NCBI GenBank assembly: GCA_947396885.1
Contig: OX377206.1
Span: 48,033,631 to 48,097,630, forward strand
Source: Heligmosomoides polygyrus polygyrus
Lineage: Eukaryota; Nematoda; Chromadorea; Rhabditida; Heligmosomidae
Reading direction: 5' to 3'
Length of the DNA: 64,000 bases
The notes beneath the pieces are model-generated. The model was not told where the DNA came from. It saw nothing but the letters and a program-made list of their open reading frames with translations, and made no database searches. Positions within the stretch are counted from its first letter, which is position 1; the number at the start of each line of letters is the position of its first letter. The translations under genes and the position numbers were made by a program. Shown here in pieces: positions 53,440 through 63,742 of the stretch.

Positions 53440-53525
53440 CGCGAAGTATGAGACCCCCGCGGCGCGGTCAGCGACCGATTGTCGGTGACGGGTCGCCGAC
53501 AGGGCAATGAAGTATAACATATGCT
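53440..53525. mobile_element. short Tourist-like remnant
   Basis: Both ends carry GAAGTAT words in inverted sense (CGCGAAGTATGAG left, CAATGAAGTATAACATATGC right), with TTTAA after the right end. Confidence 0.45.
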
Positions 53526-54189
53526 TTAACAAGGCATTTGAGGAAAAAGGCGCTTAATTTAAGGCCTTTATGGAGCAAGGACATACACTTACGTGAAGCC
53601 AGTTGGCAGTGTGTCTTATGCGGATGTCGATGATTTTATTTCAGGAGTCAGGGAAATCACCTTAAGAAAAATGGAAGTGGCATCAGTACACTTGTGGCCG
53701 TAGCCTTTTCAAAAATACCGAAAAAGCCGCATTTTCCCGACTTTTTCGGCCTTTCGAAATAACTTCCTTCAAAGTTAATCAATTGCGAAAGCAAGCACAT
53801 TTTTGAGTTCACCAGTTCAAGCTCTATCAGATATCATTAAAAAATTGCCAAAAATTTCAAAGTTCAACCGAATTTTTTCAAATGTTAGTTTTCGTTCAAA
53901 ATCGTGCTCCATTGCGAAGTGCAGCTGCGGACGAGTTATCGGTAGCAAGTCGTCGAAAACCCTTGCATGCTCATAACTCATTCAGTTTTAGGTTTTTTGA
54001 GAAAGGGTTGGTACCGTTCGATTCGTGCCTTCGAGATCTACACAGCAATGTATACAACTTATCAGAACACCGCATTTACGCAGTAGGTGGGCAAAAATGA
54101 CTTTAACGGGCTCTTTGCGATTGGAGAAGCTTATTTTCCGAGACTTGCATGTTCTCGGAGTATCTCAAGCATGACGTGAATTGCCTGAC

Positions 54190-54720
54190 ATGCCAGGAAT
54201 CCCTCGAGAGTGCGCCGTGCACAATGCGCACAGGATAGGACCTATCAATCGAGTGGGCGCTACAGCTTGTAGAGTGCGCGTTTGGGGAGTTTATCAGAAA
54301 TTCTTAGCCGCTCTACTCAGGAATTGCTCTAAGACGTCGAGCTAGCCTTTGGAGTGCGCCGTGAACAATGTATATAGGATCAAACCTGTCAATCGAGAGG
54401 GGAGGAACAACTTGTAGAGTGAGCGTTTGGGGAGTTTTATCACAAATTTGCAGCCGGCCCACTCAGGAATTGCAGTACTCTGTTCCGGCGAGATCTAGGA
54501 GTGCGCCGTGAACAATTATATAGGATCGGACCTATCAATCGAGTGGACGCAACAGGGTGTAGAGTGGGCGATTGGGGAGTTTTATGAGAAATTCTCAGCC
54601 GCCCTAGTTAGGAATTGCTCTAACACAGTCCAACTAGCCTTTGGAGTGCATCGTGAACAGTGCATATAGAATCGAACCTATCAATCGAGTGGGCGCGACA
54701 GCTCGCAAATTGCACGCGCG
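54190..54720 (+). repeat. satellite of the left fold-back arm, four units
   Basis: Units of about 140-155 bp with GAGTGCGCCGTGAACAAT, ATATAGGATC, TATCAATCGAGTGG and TTTGGGGAGTTTAT blocks. Confidence 0.85.
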
Positions 54721-55474
54721 GGCGTGTTCGGAGCGCATTTACTCTGTCGAGATCGAATCGATCCGGCTGCGGCTCTTGGGTTTCGTAGGCAGCAGAGAGC
54801 TTTAGTAGTCCGCAGAAGTATAGCGTTGTAGCTTCTAAAAACGCGAAATTATAGCGGTGTGAAAATGCATGTGAGGCCTTGTGTGGCCTATTTTTTTCCC
54901 GATTTCAGTCGATCACTGCGGGAAGGCGCGATGAACCAACAGCCCACAAGCGCGTAGGAGAGCAGAACACTGAAGGCACTTTACGATGGCATGCTCATAA
55001 CTCCCCTGCTGCCTAAGCTGCTTCGGTCACATCTTACATTTTAGAGCGGTGGAGGGCAGCGGTGAAGTTTTCAGCGCTCTTTCTCGTTCACATTTGAGTT
55101 TTCAGCACTCGCAGTGGTAACGTTCTGTTCAGCTCAAAAAGCTCTAGCGAAGGGTACCAATCTCCTTCAATTCTTAGAACATCGGTTTTTTGACAATTTC
55201 GCATCGAAGACGAGGGCACTCCAGGCCGCGGCAGAGGGGCGATGACGTCATCGAAAATTGATTTTTCCGAACCAGCCCAAGTTTGGTACCATCCGATAGA
55301 GCTTTTCGTGATGAATTGAATGATGTTATTGAGTTTCGGAAAAACTGTGATCTGGGCGAGTAAGAGCGCAGGAAACTTCAACCGCTAAGCCCGCCACCCT
55401 AAAATGGCAGCTGGGACTGAGGCAATTTAATGAGCTGTCACAGCGATGTTTTGTTGCGATCAAAACTTCTAGCG

Positions 55475-55551
55475 CCAGGTGGGACTCGAACCCGCACCTC
55501 CCTCTGACCGGGCGGGAATGCTCTACGCCTTTACACCACCGACGCCGTTTG
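55475..55551 (-). other. tRNA-like unit, left of fold-back centre
   Basis: Reverse complement of the unit at 55790-55866, with some compensating and some damaging changes. It has a B box GGTTCGAGTCCC and A-box-like GTGGTGTAAAGGCG. Confidence 0.6.
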
Positions 55552-55789
55552 ATCGAACGCAACATCCACGCCTCGTGAGACCGATCAGCACCCACCCGTA
55601 TCCAGGATGAGCTGGCCGCTGATATCAGCATGGAACCAGTGAAGCTGATGGCTTTGATAAAAACAATTCGAATCAGTTCCAAGGTCATCAGCTTCATTGG
55701 TTCCATGCTGATGTCAGCGGCCAGCTCATCCTGGATACGGGTGGGTGCTGATCGGTCCCACGAGGCGTGGATGTTGCGTTTAATCAAAC

Positions 55790-55866
55790 GGCGCCGGTGG
55801 TGTAAAGGCGTATAGCATTCCCGCCCGGTCAGAGAGAGGTGCGGGTTCGAGTCCCGCCTGGCGCTA
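55790..55866 (+). other. tRNA-like unit, right of fold-back centre
   Basis: The acceptor ends pair (GGCGCCG with TGGCGCT, allowing G-U). The T arm is perfect (GCGGG-TTCGAGT-CCCGC), with a B box GGTTCGAGTCC and an A-box-like TGGTGTAAAGG. The anticodon region reads CCCGCCCGGTCAGAG and resembles that of tRNA-Asp (GTC) but does not form a good stem. Likely a tRNA-derived unit, possibly a pol III promoter, not a working tRNA. Confidence 0.6.
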
Positions 55867-56929
55867 GAAGTTTTGATCGCAACAAAACATCGTTGTGACA
55901 GCTTACAACCTCGATACCAGCCAATTGAGGCTTAAAGAAACTGATTCGCAATTTAGTAAGCTAGGGAGTTGTGAGCATGTCACCAGAATGCACCTTTAGT
56001 GCTCTGCTAGCATGCGCATTTGTAGGCCGTTAACTCTCCGCGTCTTTCCGCAGGGGTCGACTGAAATTGGAAAAAATCGTGCCACACAAGGCTAACCTGC
56101 ATTTTCGCAGTGCTGTAACTTTGTCCAATCATGAGCTACGTTACTGTGCTGAAGCAAGCTAGAAGAACTTTTTGCTGCATACAAAACTCACAAGCTGCAA
56201 CCGGAAAGGTTAACAATTTACAGAATTATCGCGCTCAGAACACATCCGGGTGTCAAATATAGAACAATAACGGTCGATGTTCTCCCCGCTCTTACTGGCC
56301 CAGATTACGGTTTTCGCTACTCTTAGCCGAACCATTCAATTTAGCATGAAAAGCTCTATCGAATGGTACCATACTTGGGCTGGTTCGGAAAAATCAGTTT
56401 TCGATGACGTCATCGCCCCTCTGCCGCGGCCTAGTGTGCCCTCGTCTTCGATACGAAATTGTTAAAAAATCGATGTTTTCATAATTGGTCGAGATTGGTA
56501 CCGTTCGATAGAGCTTTTCGAGCTGACATAATGTTATCACAGCGAGTGCTGAAAACTCAAATGTGGACGAGAATGAGCGCTGGAAACTTCACCGCTGCCC
56601 TCCACCGCTCTAAAATGTCAGATGGGGCCGAAGCAGCTTAGGCAGCAGGGGAGTTATGAGCATGCCCTCGTAAAGTGCCTTCAGTGTTCTACTCTCCTAC
56701 GCGCTTGTGGGCTGTTGGCTTATCGCGTCTTCCCGCAGTGATCGACTGAAACCGGAAAAAAAAGGCCACATAAGCCTCACATGCATTTTCACACCGCTAT
56801 AATTTCGCGTTTTTAGAAGCTGCAACGCTATACTTCTGCGGACTACTAAAGCTCTCTGCTGCCTACGAAACCCAAGAGCCGCAGCCAGATCGATTCGATC
56901 TCGACAGAGTAATTGCGCTCCGAACACGC

Positions 56930-57330
56930 CCGCGCGTGCAATTTGCGAGCTGTCGCGCCCACTCGATTGATAGGTTCGATTCTATATGCACTGTTCACGA
57001 TGCACTCCTAGATCTCGCCGGAACAGAGTACAGCAACTCCTGAGTAGGCCGGCTGCAAATTTGTGATAAAACTCCCCAAACGCTCACTCTACAAGCTGTC
57101 CCCCCCCCCCCCCTCTCGACTGACAGGTTTGATCCTATATACATTGTTCACGGCGCACTCCAAAGGCTAGCTGGACGGAAACTCCCCAAGCTTAGAGCAA
57201 TTCCTGAGTAGGGCGGCTGAGAATTTCTCATAAAACTCCCTAAACGCTCACACTACAAGCTGTCCCCCTCCCCCCTCGATTGATAGGTTGATCCTATATG
57301 CATAGTGCACGGCGCCCTCTCAGTGTATTC
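56930..57330 (-). repeat. satellite of the right fold-back arm, three units
   Basis: Inverse of the left-arm satellite (CACTCGATTGATAGG, CTATATGCA-TGTTCACG). One C run of 14 lies at about 57099-57112 and a shorter one at 57264-57277. Confidence 0.85.
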
Positions 57331-57835
57331 TTGGCATGACGGAACACTTTATGCTACGTTTGATATACTCCAAGAACATGCAGGCCCTAAAAAATAAGCT
57401 TTTCCTATCGCAAATGGGTCTGCCCCAGTCATTTTTGACCACCCACTGCGAAAACGCGGTGATCCGGCGAAGTTGTACAAATGTTTGTGTAGATCTCGGA
57501 GAGGCGAATCGAACGATACCCACCGTTTCCCAAAAAAACCTCAAACTAGAGGAATTGTGAGCACGCAACGGTTTCCGACGGCTTGCGACCGACAACTCGT
57601 CCGCGACCGCCCTTCGCAATGGAGCGCAAGTTTTCAATTTCGGCCATTTCCATAGCTTCATATAAACAGTTTATACCATACGATAGAGCTCGAGCTCCTG
57701 AGCTCAAATATATCGTTTCTTTTTGAAACTAATGAATTTTAGGCGAGTTATATCAAAAAGACCCAAAAGCCTGGAAAACGCGGCTTTTTCGGGATTTGAT
57801 CAAAAGATACGGCCATAACTGTAATTCACACATTT

Positions 57836-58255
57836 GAATAAAAAGCACATAGCGGAGGTAAGCTCTAAATGGTGAAGATCATTTTAATCTTGGAGGCTTC
57901 ACAAAAATAAGTGGCAGTTTTTCAATGCAGTTGGCGTATGGAATCCGCACAGCAAAGCGCGACTAGTGGTAGAAAGCCGCTCCTACACTGTCATATGTAA
58001 CATACGTATCATCGCTATATATATTATGGCAGCGACTTTGTATTTCAGATTACTTCCATTTCTCTAAACGAACGTACGACTACTTTTGTTACTGTCAATC
58101 TATAGACCATACTTACGGAATCTAAGGCCAGGTTAATCGCACAGCTAGAAAAGTGCGCTCTACTTGTCCCTCCTTGGCGAAGTGCACGGCGAAATTCGAT
58201 GTTTTATGTTTTGTGCAGTTTGCAGCTACTTTCAGAATCGGGCGGTGTTAGAGCT
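57836..58255. other. flank of the fold-back; no gene recognised
   Basis: Includes GGCCATAACT and AAAAGCACAT blocks that recur at 62868-62912, so family sequence extends a little past the arms. Nothing else seen. Confidence 0.4.
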
Positions 58256-58259
58256 GAGT

Positions 58260-58435
58260 TTGTGATTCGATTTCAAATTTCAATTTCTCCTACAACGGCC
58301 AAGATGGTACATTTCGGCAAAGAGAGCGTTAGAGGCATTCTGGAATTTCATAAGAAATCCAGTAATGAACAACCGGAATGAGTGTCATTCTGTTACGAGT
58401 GACTTTCTGCCGTTTGTGTCCCATTGTGAATTATA
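58260..58435 (+). pseudogene. Penelope-like element relic, C-terminal codons
   Basis: Encodes in broken frame TTAKMVHF, SVRGILEFHKKSSNEQPE and, after a stop, TSDFLPFV. It parallels SARKALEVFWIFTRNPTINNRHERP and HDFLPFV of the next copy. Confidence 0.65.
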
Positions 58436-58719
58436 GAAGGACCGGTTGGCGACAGCAGTGTGCAGTACCCCATTGGTCCCTACTGGCTAACCACCCAAAA
58501 ACCACGTGTTGGCACAAAAAGCTTAACTAACTAACAACTTACAATGCAGAGGTTTGAAGAAGAGAGAAGGAGAGGGGGGGGGAGGAGGAGATTACCCATG
58601 TCAGTGTTTCCAATGGCGTTGTTAGTGTAAAATGGTACTAGAAACCAAGCTCAAAGAATGTCCTGACTCGCGAGACCTCTGCTCATCCTGTAGCCATAAA
58701 GTGTGGTGTCGCAAGAAAC

Positions 58720-59412
58720 GTGTTTCGAACGGCCTCACAAGTGTGCACAGGTGATCAGGAGTGGCAGGAATCATTCAGATTGGCTCCAAATATAGCCAAA
58801 GAGGACGGCGGCCGTCAGCACAGAGTTCAAGCTAACAGCCGACCAGGACGACCGCACGAAAGCAAGGTACCCCTTTGTGTGCCTTTTATCTCTGATAAGG
58901 TAAGCGCTGCAACTCAAAGGAGCATTGTGCGAGCTCAGCTGCAAAACGATGTTGTTTTAGTTAACATCCCAAACGATAACATCAAGCCGCAGCTAGCTAG
59001 AAACAGGCTCTACGATAAACAGTGCTTATCAGAGAACTGCGCTACGTGTCCGTACCGTAAACTAGGTGATTGTTCTCATATGGGGACAATTTATCAAATC
59101 GAATGTCAGGCTTGTAACGCCACATACATTGGGGAAACCGGAAGAAGGCTAGCTGTTGGCTTTAGAGAGCATCTGGCTGGAAGAGAGCGTGTTAATTTAA
59201 GAACACCTCCAGGATGGCATAGCGCGGTTGACCATAACGGTAACGATATTGAAATTAGATGCACGATTCTGGCCGTAGAGGCAGACATTTCAGCGCGTAA
59301 AGCGTTGGAGGTGTTCTGGATCTTCACAAGGAATCCCACTATAAACAACCGCCATGAACGCCCGTCAATCACACACGACTTTCTGCCGTTTGTGCTTAGA
59401 TGTGAGCTCTAG
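58720..59412 (+). CDS. Penelope-like element GIY-YIG endonuclease domain (5'-truncated)
   Basis: 230 codons, open but without an ATG near its start. Upstream RT is absent, so this is the 3' part of a 5'-truncated element. Domains: a basic linker, a Cys cluster (CLSENCATCPYRKLGDC, about residues 104-120), then the GIY-YIG nuclease with TIYQIEC and CNATYIGETGRRLAVGFREH (about residues 125-155) and a C-terminal Glu/Arg-bearing helix (SARKALEVFWIFTRNPTINNR). In Penelope-like elements this nuclease nicks the target. The frame is intact, so insertion is recent compared with the relics at 16.4 and 58.3 kb. Confidence 0.88.
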   Translation: MFRTASQVCTGDQEWQESFRLAPNIAKEDGGRQHRVQANSRPGRPHESKVPLCVPFISDKVSAATQRSIVRAQLQNDVVLVNIPNDNIKPQLARNRLYDKQCLSENCATCPYRKLGDCSHMGTIYQIECQACNATYIGETGRRLAVGFREHLAGRERVNLRTPPGWHSAVDHNGNDIEIRCTILAVEADISARKALEVFWIFTRNPTINNRHERPSITHDFLPFVLRCEL

Positions 59413-59790
59413 AATGGAGGACGACGTGCAGGGTTGTTATCATTCCATATGTGGTATACGAACGCTGCAGTAAGTCTCATTCGTCCTCGCTAACCTTACT
59501 AACGCAGAGTGACATCGGCACTCTTGGTGAGTCGAATTGCGAGTTTATTCTTCTCTTCGGGATGCTTTGGCGGGGCCCTCTTAACTTTCGCAACTGCTGG
59601 AGGGCTACGGGGTAGAGTACAACTTCAATCTTGCACCACGTTCAGGCCTCTGAAGACGATGATATCGTCGAAACGTTGGGCCACTGATAAATAAGGAAGA
59701 TTCACCATAATAACCTCATTTGGCATAATACCAACACTTGAAGAATTTAAAAGGCCGAGGTTTCACGAAGGGAGAAGCTTTGATTTAATT
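59413..59790 (+). other. Penelope-like 3' region with conserved hairpin
   Basis: Shared with 16530-16930. A hairpin GACGAT-GAT-ATCGTC (59655-59669) followed by GAAACG lies in the most conserved block. Confidence 0.6.
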
Positions 59791-60204
59791 TCTAGTCTAG
59801 AATTCCGCATTCCGTTCAGTCAGTGACCATTGCGATTTCGGCGTGCGTTTTGGCGCTGAAAAGTATTTGTGAAGATCTTAGGTCAAGCTATCGGGCAAAA
59901 CGATTCCTAAGGTCGTAGAAGGTCCACTTCTAACGTGTGTTTCTTGTTCAACGTAGCGTTCTTCTGCTCATTAGCCAAGCCAAGGGAGCGCAACAGTTTA
60001 TCCTTCCTCATCTCCGTTCACCAGTAAGTGCGTGGAGTATATGCGTTGAAAAGATGCGCATTGTTCTATTTCAACAATGGCCCTCGTTGATTTTTCTATG
60101 CTACTTTCTCAGTATGGATACGTCAATGTGTTCGTCCATTTAACGACTTCGCTATGAATGAAAGCCAATTTTCGTTTGTTATTTATTTAATTTTTGGTTG
60201 GAGC
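59791..60204. other. no gene recognised
   Basis: Spacer between the Penelope-like copy and a SINE copy. Confidence 0.4.
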
Positions 60205-60480
60205 GTGAGACCAGTCGGAGGAGGTGCCGATTGTCGCGTGCACCCGATACCAGGTTCCTGGTTCGGGTTCCGCGTCAACGTCAACCAAGCCTTCCATCCC
60301 TGCGGGGTCGGTGAGTTGGTACCAGACTTGTCTGGGAAGGAGAAAGCGCTGACTTGTTCATCGGCTGGCCACCACAAGTCATTCTATTGTAAAATACGTA
60401 TTCAAATCGCCTCTGCATCCCGTGGAATAGAATGCGCGGCGCGTCCAAAAAGGGATTTTCTAACGCTGTCCTTTATCCTT
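60205..60480 (+). mobile_element. tRNA-related SINE
   Basis: Head with CAGTCGGAGGAGGTGCCG, B-box-like GGTTCGGGTTCC, body GGTGAGTTGGTACCAGACTT and CGGCTGGCCACCACAAGTCA, tail CTTTATCCTTTATCC followed by T/A-rich sequence. Best-preserved head-to-tail with the copy at 61880. Confidence 0.8.
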
Positions 60481-61534
60481 TATCCTTTATTTATTTTATT
60501 TTTATTTATGCAAGTGAATTTACTTATTTTGTTTATTTTTCCCTCAATGATACCCTTGGCGGTTCGAATGCTGATTGGGTTCTTCGCTTTTCCAATAGTT
60601 ATAGCTCCTAGTTAGAGCTTATAAATGAAATCGTCATAAATTCTATAAAAAAATCGGAAAGGTCAAAAATTGTGAAATTTTAAGACAATTTTGAAGCGTG
60701 TAGCGCTTTGCCAAAACAATAGCCCTCGCTTTCAAATCCCATAGGACTGTTGTTCCAAGAAAGTTTTAACCCTTCGCGCTGCAAACGGTCGAATATATGT
60801 AGCGCATCAGAATCCGGCGTTATTCCTGGACCCATAGAATAGATGGAGGCCGTGTCCAGCCTCGTTATATCGCTCTTCAGAAAGAGAAACGCTGGCTCCC
60901 TCTTCTCCTTCATCAATGCTCTGCACCATGCACGTGACAGATCAACTGGCACAGCTTTCTTCACGCCACATCGAGTGGTAATATTAGTGTTAGTATAATA
61001 CCTAACGCGTTGAAGTCAAACTTCCTAGCCACAACTTGTACTCGTCTTTGATTTGCGCAAGGAGTGAGTTGTGGTGTAGAGCAGCTAACAGTGGGCCTAA
61101 TACCAAAAAAATTTCAAATTTCACCTGATACCAAAAAGCGATCGTAAGTTCCTTCCGCGCCTAGGCGAAGCAACGCAATTCTGATCCAAGAGGAAGAAAT
61201 CACAGTGTCTCTCGTCTGATCATCTCTTTTAGAAAGTCATCTCGAATGTGCAAAACGCGCATTCATTCGGCCGCAACGGTGTCCTGTGGGAGAAGGATGC
61301 CAGGCAGATCCCAAGGTACGAATTGACTGAAGTCGTCCTTTATCCATGATCCATTATTCTTGTTTATAATTCATACAGAGAGGATGGCTGTACGTGGCAC
61401 TTTCGAGTCCCATAAAAGTTGCAGCAGCTGCCCTACTATTGCATAATTACTACATATAATAAATAAGTGTTTTAGAATAGGTAAACCAATGAGGAGGGAG
61501 TGACGTCTATATGCGCTCTGTTGCGAACCTATGC
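60481..61534. other. spacer with one unassigned minus-strand frame
   Basis: A minus frame of about 110 codons (61016 to 60680) has natural-looking composition (ITRLDTASIYSMGPGITPD, LQREGLKLSWNN) but no family I recognise and no splice acceptor consensus upstream. It could be a last exon, a gene remnant or chance. Confidence 0.3.
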
Positions 61535-61590
61535 AGAAGGGCGGGACGGGACTCATCCCGCACCTTCTGCTGATCGGGCGGGAATCAGGG
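61535..61590 (-). other. degraded tRNA-like unit
   Basis: Similar to the minus copy at 55475-55551 (GACTCATCCCGCACCT, CTGATCGGGCGGGAAT). Lacks the acceptor arm. Confidence 0.5.
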
Positions 61591-61599
61591 GTGCACATT

Positions 61600-61720
61600 T
61601 AACGGTTAACGATTTAACGAATTTAACGAATTAACGGTATTTTTCGTTAAAATCTGGCTTAACGACTTAACGGAAGTTTTTGGAAATTTAACGGAATTTT
61701 TAACGAACGTTTTTCTCAGT
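61600..61720. repeat. TTAACG-rich simple sequence
   Basis: ATTTAACGA/GTTAACGA words repeat about ten times. Similar to 53030-53130. Confidence 0.6.
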
Positions 61721-61879
61721 GAGTTTATCACATTTAGCCTTACTCTTCACTAATGTTGCAGGTCCCATCCTCCCTATTATGACTGTTCCCAAAAAAAAAA
61801 ACTATTGAAATCAGCAAAAATATTTTAATGCTTGCATTAATTTGTTTTGAATTTTTTGAAATTTTTTAAATGGATTCTG

Positions 61880-62130
61880 GCGGTGCGTGTAGCGCAGTCG
61901 GAGGAGGTGCCGGCTGTCGCGTGCCCCGATACCAGGTTCCTGGATTTCCCGCCCAGGCCAACTAAGCCTTCCGTGGTCGGTGAGTTGGTACCAGACCTGC
62001 CTCTTGTTCATCGGCTGGCCACCACAAGTCATTGTACTACCAAGTACGCATTCAAATCCCCTCCACGACAGCGCGTAGAAGTAGAGTGCATGGCGGGAAT
62101 GGTGACTGAGTAATGCCGCCCTTTATCCTT
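61880..62130 (+). mobile_element. tRNA-related SINE
   Basis: Same family as 60205: A-box-like TGTAGCGCAGTCGG, CGATACCAGGTTCCTGG, GGTGAGTTGGTACCAGACCT, CGGCTGGCCACCACAAGTCA, ending CCCTTTATCCTT. Confidence 0.8.
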
Positions 62131-63049
62131 CTATCGTTTAATGCATTTTGGACCTACAAATTTGTTCGCCGTGCCCCCAAGCATGTCAACGAATCCACAA
62201 AGATCTAACCTCCTTGTGAGATATGCACATCCTCACCTGGCAATTTTTATCTCAGAACACTTTTGTTCGCCACCTGAAAGACGGTGAGAATGTTTTCGGC
62301 CGCTGGGCATATTTTAAACGATTTAAAAACGCTAATAACAAAAATTTGGAAAGCTACCTTTTCTTAACATTAACACGTTGACGACGTATCACACCTTTGG
62401 GCAGTGTAGGAACGTGTGACACGATGTCTTGCCGTTGCAAAAAATGGACTGGTCCCACACACTAGGCACTCGAAAATCGTGCGTTGGACAACGTGTTCAC
62501 ATTCCACTGACAGGCTTTGAATTGTATTTTTATTAAATCGTTCTGCACTTAATGGGTTGGTGCCCGCATCGAGATTGCATATGCTCGTAGAGCAGTCACT
62601 CGAAACGGTTTCGCAAAGATCTAGGATAGGGAAACTCCGGGTTTTGCCTGATCGCACATTTTAAGATTCCTTGTCGGTAACCATCTTGAATCAGGGTGTG
62701 GAATAAAAATGATAATTAATTTTGAATCTTGATTAATAATTCCATCGTGTTCTTATTCCACACCCTATAGATAATTTGTTGCTGAAGGCTTTTTTTACAG
62801 TACCGTCGGTAAACGTTCGCCAAAAAGCGGCCGGCGGCGGATTAATCCGTCGTTTCCGCCGCTTTGCCATAACTCTCTTCAAAGTCGCTTATATTCAATG
62901 AAAAGCACATTGTTGGAACCAGAACAACATGATCTACCCAATGGCGTGAAAATCTTAACAAGGTTTCAAAATTTTTGAGTTCAGGATGACCTAGATTAGT
63001 CGAGCCCGTAATTGTCTTCACCTGATCCACATTCGCCCCTGAGTCTCCC
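62131..63049. other. no gene recognised
   Basis: Contains a short inverted repeat (AGGGTGTGGAATAA about 62693, TTATTCCACACCCT about 62753) and, at 62810-63000, sequence shared with the outer part of the giant fold-back. Confidence 0.4.
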
Positions 63050-63237
63050 CTAATTGTGCCCCCTGGCAAGGATCGACTTGCCCAGTGGGATTTTAAAAAC
63101 TTTAACCGTTGTCGAAAATGTGTTTGATGCTAATTTTAGGTTTTGTCTCATCACGGCGATCTCTTTGATATCAAATTCGTCTGGTTTGTTACCATATTCA
63201 GTGTTCCATGCATCCTCAACTGCCGAATTGTTCCATT
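63050..63237 (-). other. unassigned minus-strand open frame, exon-like
   Basis: About 60 codons read AVEDAWNTEYGNKPDEFDIK, EIAVMRQNLKLASNTFS, TTVKVFKIPLGKSILARGHN and stop. Composition and pattern look protein-like. No family recognised and no upstream ATG or clear acceptor. The opposite strand has a 199-codon frame (63143-63742) which may be the shadow of this region. Confidence 0.3.
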
Positions 63238-63742
63238 TTCGTTAATTATTTACGACCGCATCACTTTTGCTCTAGGGCTGAGTTTTGCTGACGTTTTCGA
63301 CTTTGAAGTGTGGATTACAACTGTGGGTTTCAGGCTTAGTTTGATCAAAAGTAAGACGGTATTCAGCCGCCAAATTGGCAGTGCATCAGGGTTCCAGGCA
63401 GACGCGTCCTGCAAAGGCTACTTCGCGTGTGTAGATCTGTGTCTCCACGAGGCGGATCAGAATGAAAGCTGGATATGTGGTCAGACACCATGCAGAGATG
63501 CTGTCCCACAAAAACGATGGAGCTGGCAGCTCACGTCTCGGAGTTTGGCTTACGTGGAAAGGCAGTTTCCTTCAAATCCAACATTGAGATTTGACACTGA
63601 CGTCTACCCAACCCTCGCAGAAGAGCTCCTACCACTTAGCAAAGCCCATATTTGCGATATCTTTCAAAATTTCTTCACTCGACTTAAATCGAATTTATTA
63701 CTTGAGACAGGTCCGATTCTGGAGCCCACACTGTTGCCGTAA
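63143..63742 (+). other. unassigned 199-codon open frame
   Basis: The N-terminal 50 residues are hydrophobic (WFVTIFSVPCILNC, ALGLSFADVF). The rest has several Cys (CKGYFACVDLCLHE, WICGQTPCRD) and an amphipathic end. I recognise no domain and cannot tell whether it is expressed. Confidence 0.25.

Larger units (their letters stand above)
53690..57835. repeat. giant fold-back element, about 4.1 kb
   Basis: Two arms of about 2 kb are inverse along their length, centre near 55670. Paired landmarks: GAAAAAGCCGC (53720, 57785), CTCCATTGCGAAG (53909, 57620), CGAGATCTACACA (54030, 57490), satellite units (54190-54720, 56930-57330), GTCATCGAAAA with GATGACGTCATCG (55250, 56405), tRNA-like units (55475, 55866), GCCAGCTCATCCTGGATACG (about 55715). 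The arms differ by substitutions and small indels, with an extra module on the right (about 55905-56270). Architecture is that of fold-back elements such as Tc4 of C. elegans, but far larger. No transposase inside. Confidence 0.85.

Noticed and set aside
55790..55866. Functional tRNA gene
   Set aside because: The T arm and acceptor pair well but the anticodon arm does not form a 5-bp stem with a 7-nt loop, and the mirror copy has independent damage.
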